NCBI GenBank assembly: GCA_021793175.1
Contig: JAJYTH010000035.1
Coordinates: forward strand, 1-33,133
Reading direction: 5' to 3'
DNA from: Actinomycetes bacterium
GTDB taxonomy: Bacteria; Actinomycetota; Actinomycetes; Mycobacteriales; Pseudonocardiaceae
Length of the DNA stretch: 33,133 nucleotides
Made by a program: the position numbers and the translations under genes. Positions 14,576 to 22,320 of this stretch are shown one piece after another. The notes below the pieces were generated by a model. The model was not told where the DNA came from, searched no databases, and was given only the letters and a program-made list of their open reading frames with translations. The stretch's first letter is position 1; each line of letters opens with the position of its first letter.

Positions 14576-17131
14576 ATGAAAGCTGTCCGCCGGTTCACCG
14601 TGCACGCGCGTGTGCCCGACGAATTGTCGGGTCTGGCCGAATTGGCCACCAATCTGCGGTGGACCTGGCATCCGCCGACGCGTGACCTGTTCGCGTCGAT
14701 GGACGACGCTCTGTTCCGCAGGATCAGGGACCCGTTGCGGATGCTCGCGGAGGTGCCCGCCTCCCGGCTGGACGAGCTGGCGCGCGACCCCGGTTTCCTG
14801 GCCAGGACGCGGGAGACGAGTGAGGGCCTGAAGCGGTACCTCACTGAGCCGCGGTGGTACCAGCGTCGGCTGGAACAGGCCGAGAACGGTGAACGGTTCC
14901 CGAGCGCGATCGCGTACTTCTCCATGGAGTTCGGCGTTCACGAGGCCCTGCCGAACTACTCCGGTGGGCTCGGCGTGCTGGCGGGAGACCACCTCAAGGC
15001 CGCCTCCGATCTCGGCGTGCCCGTGATCGGCGTGGGACCGCTGTATCGCGCGGGCTACTTCCGACAGTCGCTGTCGCTGGACGGCTGGCAGGTGGAGCAC
15101 TACCCCGTGATCGACCCGAGCGGTCTGCCGCTGGAGCTGCTCACCGAGCCGTCGGGCGAGCCGGTGTACGTGCACGTGGCGATGCCCGGAGGTCGTGATC
15201 TGCTGGCGCAGATCTGGCTGGCACGCGTGGGACGGGTGCCGTTGCTGCTGCTCGACACCGATGTCGAGGGCAACGACGAGGACTTGCGTGGCGTCACCGA
15301 CCGTTTGTACGGCGGCGACGACGACCACCGCATCAGACAGGAGATCCTCGCGGGTATCGGTGGGATGCGCGCGGTGCGGCGCTACTGCGAACTGACGGGG
15401 CACCCGCAGCCCGAGGTGTTCCACACCAACGAGGGCCACGCCGGATTCCTCGGCCTGGAGCGCATCAGAGAAGTCCTGGCGGCGGGGGAGCTGACGTTCG
15501 AGGAAGCGTTGTCGGCCGTGCGGGCGGGCACGGTGTTCACCACGCACACCCCGGTGCCGGCGGGAATCGACCGGTTCGGGGTGGACCTCGTCAAGCACTA
15601 CTTCGGTGACGGAAGGCTGTTGCCGGGCGTGGACGTCGAACGAGTGCTCGTACTCGGCGCCGAGGACAATCCCGGCCGGTTCAACATGGCGCACATGGGA
15701 CTGCGGTTGGCGCAGCGCGCCAACGGCGTGTCGGCACTGCACGGGAGAGTGTCGCGGCGGATGTTCACCCGCCTGTGGCCCGGCTTCGACACCGAGGAGG
15801 TGCCGATCTCGTCGGTGACCAACGGTGTGCACGGCCCGACGTGGGTGGCGCGGGAGATGAGCGCGCTTCTGGGAGGCAGCGACGAGGAGTGGGGCCACGA
15901 CGGTGACGGCTCCGGGATCGACCCGAACGTCACCGACGAACAGTTGTGGGCGTTGCGGCGGGAGCTGCGCGGCAACCTGGTCGCCGAGGTGCGGCGTCGC
16001 GCGCGGGACGCGTGGCTGCAACGCGGAGCCTCGGCCCTGGAACTCGGTTGGACGGAACGCATCTTCGACCCCGACGTGCTCACCGTCGGTTTCGCCCGGC
16101 GCGTCCCCACCTACAAGCGGCTCACCCTGATGCTGCGGGACCCCGAACGGCTACGTGCGTTGTTGTTGGACGACGAAAGGCCCATCCAGATCGTGGTCGC
16201 GGGCAAGTCCCACCCGGCCGACGAGGGTGGCAAGGCACTCATCCAGCAGATCGTGCGATTCGTCGACGACCCGGCCGTTCGCGAGCGCATCGTCTTCCTG
16301 CCCGACTACGACATGTCGATGGCCCGATACCTGTACCGGGGTTGTGACGTGTGGTTGAACAACCCGACCCGGCCGTTGGAGGCGTGCGGCACCTCGGGGA
16401 TGAAGGCCGCGCTGAACGGAGGCTTGAACCTGTCGATCCGCGACGGGTGGTGGGACGAGTACTACGACGGCAGCAACGGGTGGGCCATTCCCACCGCCGA
16501 CGGCGTCACCGACCCGCTGCTGCGGGACGATCTGGAGGCCGCGGCGCTGTACGACCTGTTGGGGCAACAGGTCGCGCCGTTGTTCTACGACCGGGACGAA
16601 AGCGGTGTTCCGCGAGGCTGGTTGTCGATGATCTGGCACACCCTGCGCACGCTCGGGCCACACGTGCAGGCGTCGCGCATGGTGCGGGAATACGTGGAAT
16701 CCTTCTACCGGCCCGCGGCGACCACGGTGGCCGCGGCGGTGGCCGACGACTATGCCGGTGCGCGTTCCCTGGCGGCCTACCGCGCCCAGGTGGACGCGTG
16801 CTGGCCGCTGGTGCGCGTGGTGTCCACGGAGTTGTCGGTGGAAGGCAACGACGTGCCCGTGGTGGGTGCCCGTGCGCGGATCACCGCCCGCGTCGATCTC
16901 GCGGAGCTGAGGGACGACGAGGTGGAGGTACAGGCCGTCGTGGGCAGGGTCGGAGACACCGACGACCTCAGCGACGTCGTGACCGCCACCATGACGCCGT
17001 GCGGACGTGGTGAGTTCGAGGCGACTCTGCGGCTGCCTTTCGCGGGCTCCCTCGGTTACACGGTGCGGGTGCTGCCCCGGCATTCGCTGCTGGCGACCCC
17101 GGCGGAGCTGGGCAAGGTCGTGTTGGCCTGA
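14576..17131 (+). CDS. glgP: Alpha-glucan (glycogen/maltodextrin) phosphorylase
   Basis: 851 residues, the size of the short bacterial GT35 phosphorylases such as M. tuberculosis GlgP (Rv1328). It releases glucose-1-phosphate from the non-reducing ends of alpha-1,4-glucans using inorganic phosphate and pyridoxal phosphate. The N-terminal ~110 residues are the DUF3417 region typical of this subfamily (NLRWTWHPPTRDLF). The catalytic part shows NYSGGLGVLAGDHLKAASDLG, FHTNEGHAGFLGLERI, the RVPTYKR block, and the cofactor site EACGTSGMKAALNGG with K610 as the PLP-binding lysine. The start at 14576 fits a TATGGT -10 element 8 nt upstream and family length. It is divergent from the zinc peptidase gene. 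glgE and glgB, neighbours in M. tuberculosis, are not in this window. All key motifs are intact. Confidence 0.96.
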   Translation: MKAVRRFTVHARVPDELSGLAELATNLRWTWHPPTRDLFASMDDALFRRIRDPLRMLAEVPASRLDELARDPGFLARTRETSEGLKRYLTEPRWYQRRLEQAENGERFPSAIAYFSMEFGVHEALPNYSGGLGVLAGDHLKAASDLGVPVIGVGPLYRAGYFRQSLSLDGWQVEHYPVIDPSGLPLELLTEPSGEPVYVHVAMPGGRDLLAQIWLARVGRVPLLLLDTDVEGNDEDLRGVTDRLYGGDDDHRIRQEILAGIGGMRAVRRYCELTGHPQPEVFHTNEGHAGFLGLERIREVLAAGELTFEEALSAVRAGTVFTTHTPVPAGIDRFGVDLVKHYFGDGRLLPGVDVERVLVLGAEDNPGRFNMAHMGLRLAQRANGVSALHGRVSRRMFTRLWPGFDTEEVPISSVTNGVHGPTWVAREMSALLGGSDEEWGHDGDGSGIDPNVTDEQLWALRRELRGNLVAEVRRRARDAWLQRGASALELGWTERIFDPDVLTVGFARRVPTYKRLTLMLRDPERLRALLLDDERPIQIVVAGKSHPADEGGKALIQQIVRFVDDPAVRERIVFLPDYDMSMARYLYRGCDVWLNNPTRPLEACGTSGMKAALNGGLNLSIRDGWWDEYYDGSNGWAIPTADGVTDPLLRDDLEAAALYDLLGQQVAPLFYDRDESGVPRGWLSMIWHTLRTLGPHVQASRMVREYVESFYRPAATTVAAAVADDYAGARSLAAYRAQVDACWPLVRVVSTELSVEGNDVPVVGARARITARVDLAELRDDEVEVQAVVGRVGDTDDLSDVVTATMTPCGRGEFEATLRLPFAGSLGYTVRVLPRHSLLATPAELGKVVLA

Positions 17132-17184
17132 TCACGCCGACACGTCGAACGCGGGGCCGTTCGCGTCTTCTCCCGCCGGTCGGT

Positions 17185-17190
17185 GACAAT
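17185..17190 (+). promoter_or_regulatory. Possible leaderless -10 element of the ABC ATPase gene
   Basis: GACAAT (17185-17190) ends 7 nt before the GTG at 17198; no ribosome-binding site precedes any of the candidate starts. The -35 region is not recognisable. Confidence 0.3.
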
Positions 17191-17197
17191 GACCCAC

Positions 17198-18010
17198 GTG
17201 AATGACGTGGCGGTCCCGGAGAACCTCGCTGATCTCGTGATCCACATGTCCGGCGTGGGGGTCAGGAGGGGAAACAACAACCTGCTCGCCGATCTCGACT
17301 GGTCGGTGGAGCTGGACGAACGGTGGGTGGTACTCGGCCCGAACGGCGCGGGCAAGACCACGCTGCTCAAACTCGCCGCCGCTGAACTGCACCCCACGAC
17401 GGGCGCCGTGCACGTGCTGGGTGAGCGGCTCGGCCGGGTGGACGTGTTCGAACTGCGCACCAGGATCGGGTTCACCTCGGCCGCGGTCAACGGTCGGGTC
17501 CCCGCCGAGGAGAAGGTGCGGGACGTGGTGGTCAGCGCCGGGTACGCGGTGCTGGGCCGTTGGCGTGAGACCTACGACGAACTGGACACCGATCGCGCCG
17601 AGGAGTTGTTGGCGGCGTTGGGCATCGGACATCTCGCCGACCGCAGCTACGGCACCCTGTCCGAGGGGGAGCGCAAGCGAACACTGATCGCACGTTCGTT
17701 GATGACCGACCCCGAGTTGCTGCTGTTGGACGAACCCGCGGCCGGACTCGACCTCGGTGGTCGCGAGGACCTGGTGGCCAGGTTGTCGGACCTGGCATAC
17801 GACGCCGACGCGCCCGCGATGGTGCTGGTCACCCACCATGTGGAGGAGATCCCACCGGGGTTCACCCACGCGCTGCTGCTCTCGGAGGGCCGGGCGGTGG
17901 CGGCCGGTCTCATGGACGATGTTCTGACCAGTGAGAACCTGTCGCAGGCATTCGGGCAGGAGTTGATGTTGCAACGTTCGGGGGACCGCTACTTCGCCCG
18001 ACGTCGATAA
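17198..18010 (+). CDS. Orphan ABC-type ATPase (ModF/COG1119-like; Rv3041c-like)
   Basis: About 270 residues. Starts at 17183 (GTG), 17189 (ATG) and 17198 (GTG) are possible; the last is preferred because it fits a leaderless -10. One nucleotide-binding domain is visible: Walker A GPNGAGKTT (47-55), signature LSEGERKR (a variant of LSGGQ), Walker B LLLLDEPAAGLD, and the H-loop histidine in LVTHHVEEI. No permease or solute-binding gene is nearby. The sequence resembles the stand-alone ATPases of the ModF/PhrA group, whose substrate is uncertain. In M. tuberculosis the corresponding gene Rv3041c also precedes a Nudix gene, EchA17 and two methyltransferases; the Nudix gene is absent here. It lies 86 bp upstream of the enoyl-CoA hydratase on the same strand. 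Confidence 0.9.
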   Translation: MNDVAVPENLADLVIHMSGVGVRRGNNNLLADLDWSVELDERWVVLGPNGAGKTTLLKLAAAELHPTTGAVHVLGERLGRVDVFELRTRIGFTSAAVNGRVPAEEKVRDVVVSAGYAVLGRWRETYDELDTDRAEELLAALGIGHLADRSYGTLSEGERKRTLIARSLMTDPELLLLDEPAAGLDLGGREDLVARLSDLAYDADAPAMVLVTHHVEEIPPGFTHALLLSEGRAVAAGLMDDVLTSENLSQAFGQELMLQRSGDRYFARRR

Positions 18011-18096
18011 CCTCTTTTACCGACGGGTAGCCTGCGGAAGAGTGGGAAGCGGGCCGACGCGGTCGGCTCGCGATCGCGGCAACGAAGGAGGAAGGC

Positions 18097-18876
18097 GTGG
18101 GCGAGTTCGTGCGTCTCGAGGTCGACGCGGGTGTTGGCACCATCCGGCTGGACCGGCCGCCGGTGAACGCTCTGAACAACCAGGTGCAGGCGGAGTTGGC
18201 CGAGGCCGCGAAGGAAGCCACCGAGCGTGACGACGTGCGGGCCGTCATCCTCTACGGCGGGGAGAAGACCTTCGCGGGCGGCGCCGACATCAAGGAGATG
18301 GCCGCCAAGTCCTACGTCGAGATGCAACGGTTCGGTACGGCTCTGTCCGAGTCGCTGACTCTGATCGCGGAGCTGCCGAAGCCCACGGTCGCCGCGATCA
18401 CCGGTTATGCGCTGGGTGGTGGCCTGGAATTGGCGCTGACCGCCGACCGCAGGGTGGCGGGCGACAACGTCAAGGTGGGCCAGCCGGAGATCCAGCTCGG
18501 CATCATCCCCGGCGCGGGCGGTACGCAGCGTTTGAGCAGGCTGGTGGGCCCCAGCAAGGCCAAGGACATCGTGTTCACCGGCCGGTTCGTCAAGGCCGAG
18601 GAGGCGCTGGCCATCGGCCTGGTCGACGAGGTCGTGGCACCCGACGACGTGTACGCCGCCGCCCACCGTTGGGCTTCGCAGTTCGTGAACGGCCCGGCCG
18701 TGGCGCTGCGGGCGGCGAAGACCGCCATCGACGGTGGTCTCGACATGGACCTGCGCAACGGTTTGAAGCTGGAGACCCAGCTGTTCACCGCCCTGTGGGC
18801 GACCGAGGACCAGAAGCGCGGCATGGAATCGTTCATCGAGAACGGGCCGGGCAAGGCCACCTTCGAGGGGAAGTGA
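18097..18876 (+). CDS. Enoyl-CoA hydratase/isomerase family protein (EchA17-like)
   Basis: 259 residues, GTG start with AAGGAGG (18085-18091) 5 nt upstream. Crotonase fold. The oxyanion-hole segments FAGGADIKEM (59-68) and ALGGGLELAL (105-114) are present, as are both catalytic glutamates E111 and E131 (VGQPEIQLGIIPGAGGTQRL), at the 20-residue spacing of rat mitochondrial hydratase E144/E164. It should therefore add water across trans-2-enoyl-CoA double bonds in fatty-acid breakdown. One nucleotide separates its stop from the next start, so it forms an operon with the two methyltransferase-like genes. A possible -10 (TAGCCT) lies at 18028-18033. Substrate chain length cannot be read from sequence. 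Confidence 0.95.
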   Translation: MGEFVRLEVDAGVGTIRLDRPPVNALNNQVQAELAEAAKEATERDDVRAVILYGGEKTFAGGADIKEMAAKSYVEMQRFGTALSESLTLIAELPKPTVAAITGYALGGGLELALTADRRVAGDNVKVGQPEIQLGIIPGAGGTQRLSRLVGPSKAKDIVFTGRFVKAEEALAIGLVDEVVAPDDVYAAAHRWASQFVNGPAVALRAAKTAIDGGLDMDLRNGLKLETQLFTALWATEDQKRGMESFIENGPGKATFEGK

Positions 18877-18877
18877 C

Positions 18878-19855
18878 GTGACCCGGGTGTCCGATCCAGC
18901 GCCGAACCCGCACGCCACCGCCGACGAGGTGCAGGCGGCCTACCACGACCCCAAACTCGCCAACGTGCTCTACCACGACTGGGAAGCGGGCACCTACGAC
19001 GAGAAGTGGTCGATCTCCTACGACGAGCGCTGCATCTCGTACGCCACCGATGTCTTCAACGCCGTCGCGGGTACGCAGGGACAGCCTTACGGCCACGCCA
19101 TGGAACTGGGCAGTGGTACCGGGTTCTTCCTGCTGAACCTCATGCAGGGCGGGGTCATCGAGAAGGGGTCGGTGACCGACCTGTCACCGGGCATGGTGCA
19201 GGTCGCGTTGCGCAACGCGGAGAACCTCGGGCTCGACGTGGACGGCCGCGTGGCCGATGCCGAGCGCATCCCGTACGACGACAACAGTTTCGACCTGGTG
19301 GTCGGGCACGCCGTCCTGCACCACATTCCCGACGTGCGGGCGGCGTTCCGCGAGGTGCTGCGGGTACTCAAGCCCGGTGGTCGGTTCGTCTTCGCGGGCG
19401 AACCGACCAAGATCGGTGACTTTTACGCTCGCAGGCTCGGCAGGCTCACCTGGTGGCTGACCACGAACCTCACCAAGTTGGCACCGTTGCGCGAGTGGAG
19501 GCGCCCGCAGCAGGAACTCGACGAGTCGTCCCGGGCCGCGGCTCTGGAGGCGGTGGTTGACCTGCACACGTTCGATCCGTCCGAATTGGAGCGGATGGCG
19601 CTCGGTGCCGGGGCGGTGGACGTGCGGGCGGTGACGGACGAGTTCAGTGCCGCTTTGGTGGGGTGGCCCGTGCGGACGTTCGAGGCCGCCGTTCCGCAGG
19701 AGAAGCTGACGTTGCGGTGGCGGTTGTTCGCCTACCACACCTGGCTGCGGCTGTCGGCCCTGGACCGCAAGGTGTTGTCCAAGGTGCTGCCCAGGGAGCT
19801 GTTCTACAACGTGATGATCACCGGCACGAAACCGGCCGCGCCCACGGAACTGTAG
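18878..19855 (+). CDS. Class I SAM-dependent methyltransferase (Rv3038c-like)
   Basis: 325 residues from GTG 18878, one base after the hydratase stop. A Rossmann methyltransferase core is clear: motif I MELGSGTGFF (75-84), an acidic residue at the end of strand 2 (VTDLSPGMVQ), DNSFDLVVGHAVLHHIPD for motif II/III, and the VLKPGGRFVFAGEP block. The N-terminal 70 residues (YHDPKLANVLYHDWEAGTYDEKW) and C-terminal ~130 residues are family-specific; the C-terminus has a Trp/Arg-rich amphipathic region that may touch membrane or lipid. The acceptor is unknown. The next gene starts directly after the stop with no spacer, implying tight translational coupling. In M. tuberculosis the same hydratase/methyltransferase/THUMP-like order borders the methylglucose-lipopolysaccharide genes. 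Confidence 0.92.
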   Translation: MTRVSDPAPNPHATADEVQAAYHDPKLANVLYHDWEAGTYDEKWSISYDERCISYATDVFNAVAGTQGQPYGHAMELGSGTGFFLLNLMQGGVIEKGSVTDLSPGMVQVALRNAENLGLDVDGRVADAERIPYDDNSFDLVVGHAVLHHIPDVRAAFREVLRVLKPGGRFVFAGEPTKIGDFYARRLGRLTWWLTTNLTKLAPLREWRRPQQELDESSRAAALEAVVDLHTFDPSELERMALGAGAVDVRAVTDEFSAALVGWPVRTFEAAVPQEKLTLRWRLFAYHTWLRLSALDRKVLSKVLPRELFYNVMITGTKPAAPTEL

Positions 19856-21055
19856 GTGTCGTACGCCTTCTCGCTCGACGATGTCGCGTTCCTGCGTTCG
19901 CGGGAGGGCGGTGCGGCGTTGGAGGCGTGTTCCGGGCTCGATCTCACGGAGGCGAGCAGGCTGTCCGACGTGGCCGCCGCACGCCGTGTGGTCGGTGCCC
20001 GGTACGCGCCCGCGGTGCTGGAGACGCTCCTGCTTCGCCGCAGAGCCGGTGACAAAGTGGCCGGTGGCTGTCGGTGGCTGTTCACCGACGAGGCTTTGCA
20101 GCAGGCGAGCGCGTCGGTCGTGGCCGCGTATCGGGCGAGGCGACTGTCGGGACGCGATGTGCACGACGTGACGTGTTCGGTGGGAGCCGACCTCGTGGAG
20201 CTGGCCCGCACGACACGCTGCTGTGTGGGGTCCGATATGGACCCGGTACGGCTAGCGATGGCCGCACACAACTGTGCGGTGTCCGAGGTGCGGCCCGCGC
20301 TCGTACGGGCGGACGCGCTGCGCCCGGTGACACGGGACGCCGTGGTGGTCGCCGATCCCGCGCGCCGGGACGCGTCGGGACGGCGGCGTTGGCGGCCGGA
20401 GGACTTCGTGCCCGCGCTCGACGACCTCGCCTCGGTGTACGCGGGGCGCGAGCTGGCGGTGAAATGCTCACCGGGCCTCGACCCGCAGGTCGCTCCCTGG
20501 GCGCGCGAAGTGGAGATCATCTCGTTGGACGGCCGCGTGCGTGAGGCGAGCCTGTACAGCGAAGGACTGGCCACCGCGTCTCGCCGGGCCACCGTGCTGA
20601 ACTCCGCCGGTGAGGCGTGGTCGATCACCGACGCCGAATCCGATGACATCCCCGTGGGCGAGGCCGGGCAGTGGATCATCGACCCGGACGGCGCCGTGGT
20701 GCGGGCCGGGCTCGTCCGCCACTACGCCGCCCGGCACGGACTGTGGCAGCTCGATCCGCGCATCGCCTACCTCACCGGCGACACGCCGCCACCGGGAGTG
20801 CGGGCGTTTCGGGTACTGGAATCGGGCCGCTACAGCGAGAAGACGCTGCGAGCGGCACTGCGACGACACGACGTGGGCCGGCTGGAGATCCTCGTGCGCG
20901 GCCTCGACGTCGACCCGGACGCGCTGCGTCGCAGGCTCAAACCACGGGGGACGAACGAGGCGAGTGTGGTGCTCACCCGCATCGGTCGTACCCCCACGGC
21001 GTTCGTGTGTCGCGCGGAGCGGACACCGGCGGAGCGCGACGGGGAGTCGGGCTGA
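19856..21055 (+). CDS. THUMP-like-domain SAM methyltransferase-like protein (Rv3037c-like)
   Basis: 399 residues from GTG 19856, abutting the previous stop. The central part holds a Rossmann methyltransferase core in degenerate form: VHDVTCSVGADLVELA replaces the usual glycine-rich motif I, followed by GSDMDPVRLAMAAHN for motif II and VVVADPARRDASGRRRW near motif IV. The DPARR segment resembles the DPxR motif of RNA methyltransferases. The C-terminal ~90 residues correspond to the THUMP-like domain named in actinobacterial proteins of this family. Together these suggest an RNA or nucleotide target, although the mycobacterial homologue has also been listed with polysaccharide-methylation genes; the sequence alone does not decide. 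It ends 19 bp from the convergent NlpC/P60 gene. Confidence 0.85.
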   Translation: MSYAFSLDDVAFLRSREGGAALEACSGLDLTEASRLSDVAAARRVVGARYAPAVLETLLLRRRAGDKVAGGCRWLFTDEALQQASASVVAAYRARRLSGRDVHDVTCSVGADLVELARTTRCCVGSDMDPVRLAMAAHNCAVSEVRPALVRADALRPVTRDAVVVADPARRDASGRRRWRPEDFVPALDDLASVYAGRELAVKCSPGLDPQVAPWAREVEIISLDGRVREASLYSEGLATASRRATVLNSAGEAWSITDAESDDIPVGEAGQWIIDPDGAVVRAGLVRHYAARHGLWQLDPRIAYLTGDTPPPGVRAFRVLESGRYSEKTLRAALRRHDVGRLEILVRGLDVDPDALRRRLKPRGTNEASVVLTRIGRTPTAFVCRAERTPAERDGESG

Positions 21056-21057
21056 GC

Positions 21058-21098
21058 GGCAGGCGAGGGCGGACCTACTGCTCCGCCGTCGGCCTGCC
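21058..21098. terminator. Hairpin at the convergent THUMP-like/NlpC junction
   Basis: GGCAGGC (21058-21064) pairs with GCCTGCC (21092-21098), and GGCGGA (21068-21073) with TCCGCC (21082-21087), separated by a small internal loop. It covers the last codons of the minus-strand gene. Imperfect, no T-run. Confidence 0.45.
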
Positions 21099-22232
21099 CG
21101 CGCCCGCGTAGTTGTCACCCGGCTTGCGGTAGTTGTGCACCTGCACGGCCTGACCGAAGGTCGGCGCGTCGATCATCTGCCGGTTGCCGATGTAGATGCC
21201 CACGTGGTGGATCTTGGTCGCGGGATCGCCGAAGAACACGAGATCCCCGAGTTGAAGTTCCTCGTCGGCGGGCACCAACGGAACACTGTGGTACTGCGTG
21301 TGCGCCGTGCGCATCAGCGAGATCCCGGCACTGCCGTACGCCGCCGTGGTCAGTCCCGAGCAGTCGAAGCCGTCGTGGCCGGCCTCCTCGCCGTTGCCGC
21401 CCCACACGTACGGCAGGCCGATCTTGTCGACGGCGAACATGACGGCCTGCAACGCGGCGGTGTTCGGCTTGCTGCGGCTTTCTCCCACGGTGCCGTAGAT
21501 GTTGGCGGTGGCCAGCACCCGGTGCAGGAACAGCGGTTCGTCCTGCAGCACCGACACGCCGTCCAACCAGCCGTCACCGTCGGAGAGGTCCCGACCATCG
21601 GCGCACATCGCCCTGCCCGCCGTCAGTGCCGCGTCGTCGATGTTCTGGATGTCCGGAGTCCCGCCTGTGGGGCTCGCCTGGAAACTTTCCCAGACCTCCG
21701 GGGAGAGCTGGAGCGGTCCGGCCGCGCCGGGCGCGGACACCAGGTCACCGGCGAAGTCGCGGACCTCCACCGTGTCGATGGGCTCGGACATGGTCCCGTC
21801 CTCGGACACCGTGCCGTCGTTCACCCGGCCGTGGTCGGTGGTGGTGCGGCCGACCCCGGCCAGCGTCACCCACGACAGATGACAGTCGGGCTGCTCATCA
21901 CCCAGAGTCACCGTTGCGGTGGCATAGGCGTACATCGCTCGGCGGGGGATGTCGAGCCAGTCGGCTACGTCGTCCACCCATTCCTCGAAACGCAGTTCGG
22001 AGGTGGAGGGCACCGACGAGGCCGGTGGTGCGGCACTCGTCGACGTGGGAGGTGGCGTGGAGAGCTCCGACGACGTGACCGCACTGCGATCCGCGTTCGG
22101 GGGCGGGGCCGCTGTGCTCTCGGCATCTCGCGAGGTGAAGCGCAGAGCCACGACGAACACGCTCACGGCGACCACCGCCGACATCACCGCGAGCAACAGC
22201 CTTCGGGTCCGCGGTCCGCCGCCAGCTCTCAT
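21075..22232 (-). CDS. NlpC/P60 (C40) endopeptidase fused to a degenerate transglycosylase-like domain
   Basis: 385 residues from ATG 22232. A membrane anchor or uncleaved signal (residues 11-31) is followed by a Pro/Ser/Thr-rich linker (35-80). Residues 85-245 align with the lytic-transglycosylase region of secreted actinobacterial proteins (WVTLAGVGR, GPLQLSPEVWESF, PDIQNIDDAALTAGRAMCADGRDLS as landmarks). The catalytic glutamate, normally in a GRIESDHGR-type motif, is T131 here (GRTTTDHGR), so this domain probably binds but does not cleave glycan. Residues 265-385 are the NlpC/P60 domain with C291 (FDCSG) and a histidine in HHVGIYIG, intact for cleaving peptidoglycan stem peptides. The protein should act at the outer membrane face in wall remodelling. 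No ribosome site is seen; TATCCT ends 6 nt upstream, suggesting leaderless expression. Confidence 0.9.
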   Translation of the reverse strand: MRAGGGPRTRRLLLAVMSAVVAVSVFVVALRFTSRDAESTAAPPPNADRSAVTSSELSTPPPTSTSAAPPASSVPSTSELRFEEWVDDVADWLDIPRRAMYAYATATVTLGDEQPDCHLSWVTLAGVGRTTTDHGRVNDGTVSEDGTMSEPIDTVEVRDFAGDLVSAPGAAGPLQLSPEVWESFQASPTGGTPDIQNIDDAALTAGRAMCADGRDLSDGDGWLDGVSVLQDEPLFLHRVLATANIYGTVGESRSKPNTAALQAVMFAVDKIGLPYVWGGNGEEAGHDGFDCSGLTTAAYGSAGISLMRTAHTQYHSVPLVPADEELQLGDLVFFGDPATKIHHVGIYIGNRQMIDAPTFGQAVQVHNYRKPGDNYAGAGRPTAEQ

Positions 22233-22238
22233 GAGCAC

Positions 22239-22244
22239 AGGATA
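22239..22244 (-). promoter_or_regulatory. Leaderless-type -10 element of the NlpC/P60 gene
   Basis: TATCCT on the minus strand ends 6 nt before the ATG at 22232. It is the same hexamer as at the epimerase gene, and no Shine-Dalgarno is present. Confidence 0.45.
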
Positions 22245-22320
22245 AGCACTGAGAGGCCACGGTGCGTGAGGACATCCCGCGTCGGGGCGAACGGATTCCT
22301 TGCCCGTCCGGGTGTAGTGA

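Noticed and set aside
14561-16021. 486-codon minus-strand frame opposite glgP
   Set aside because: Shadow of the phosphorylase gene; composition is His/Arg/Gln-rich as expected for antisense translation.
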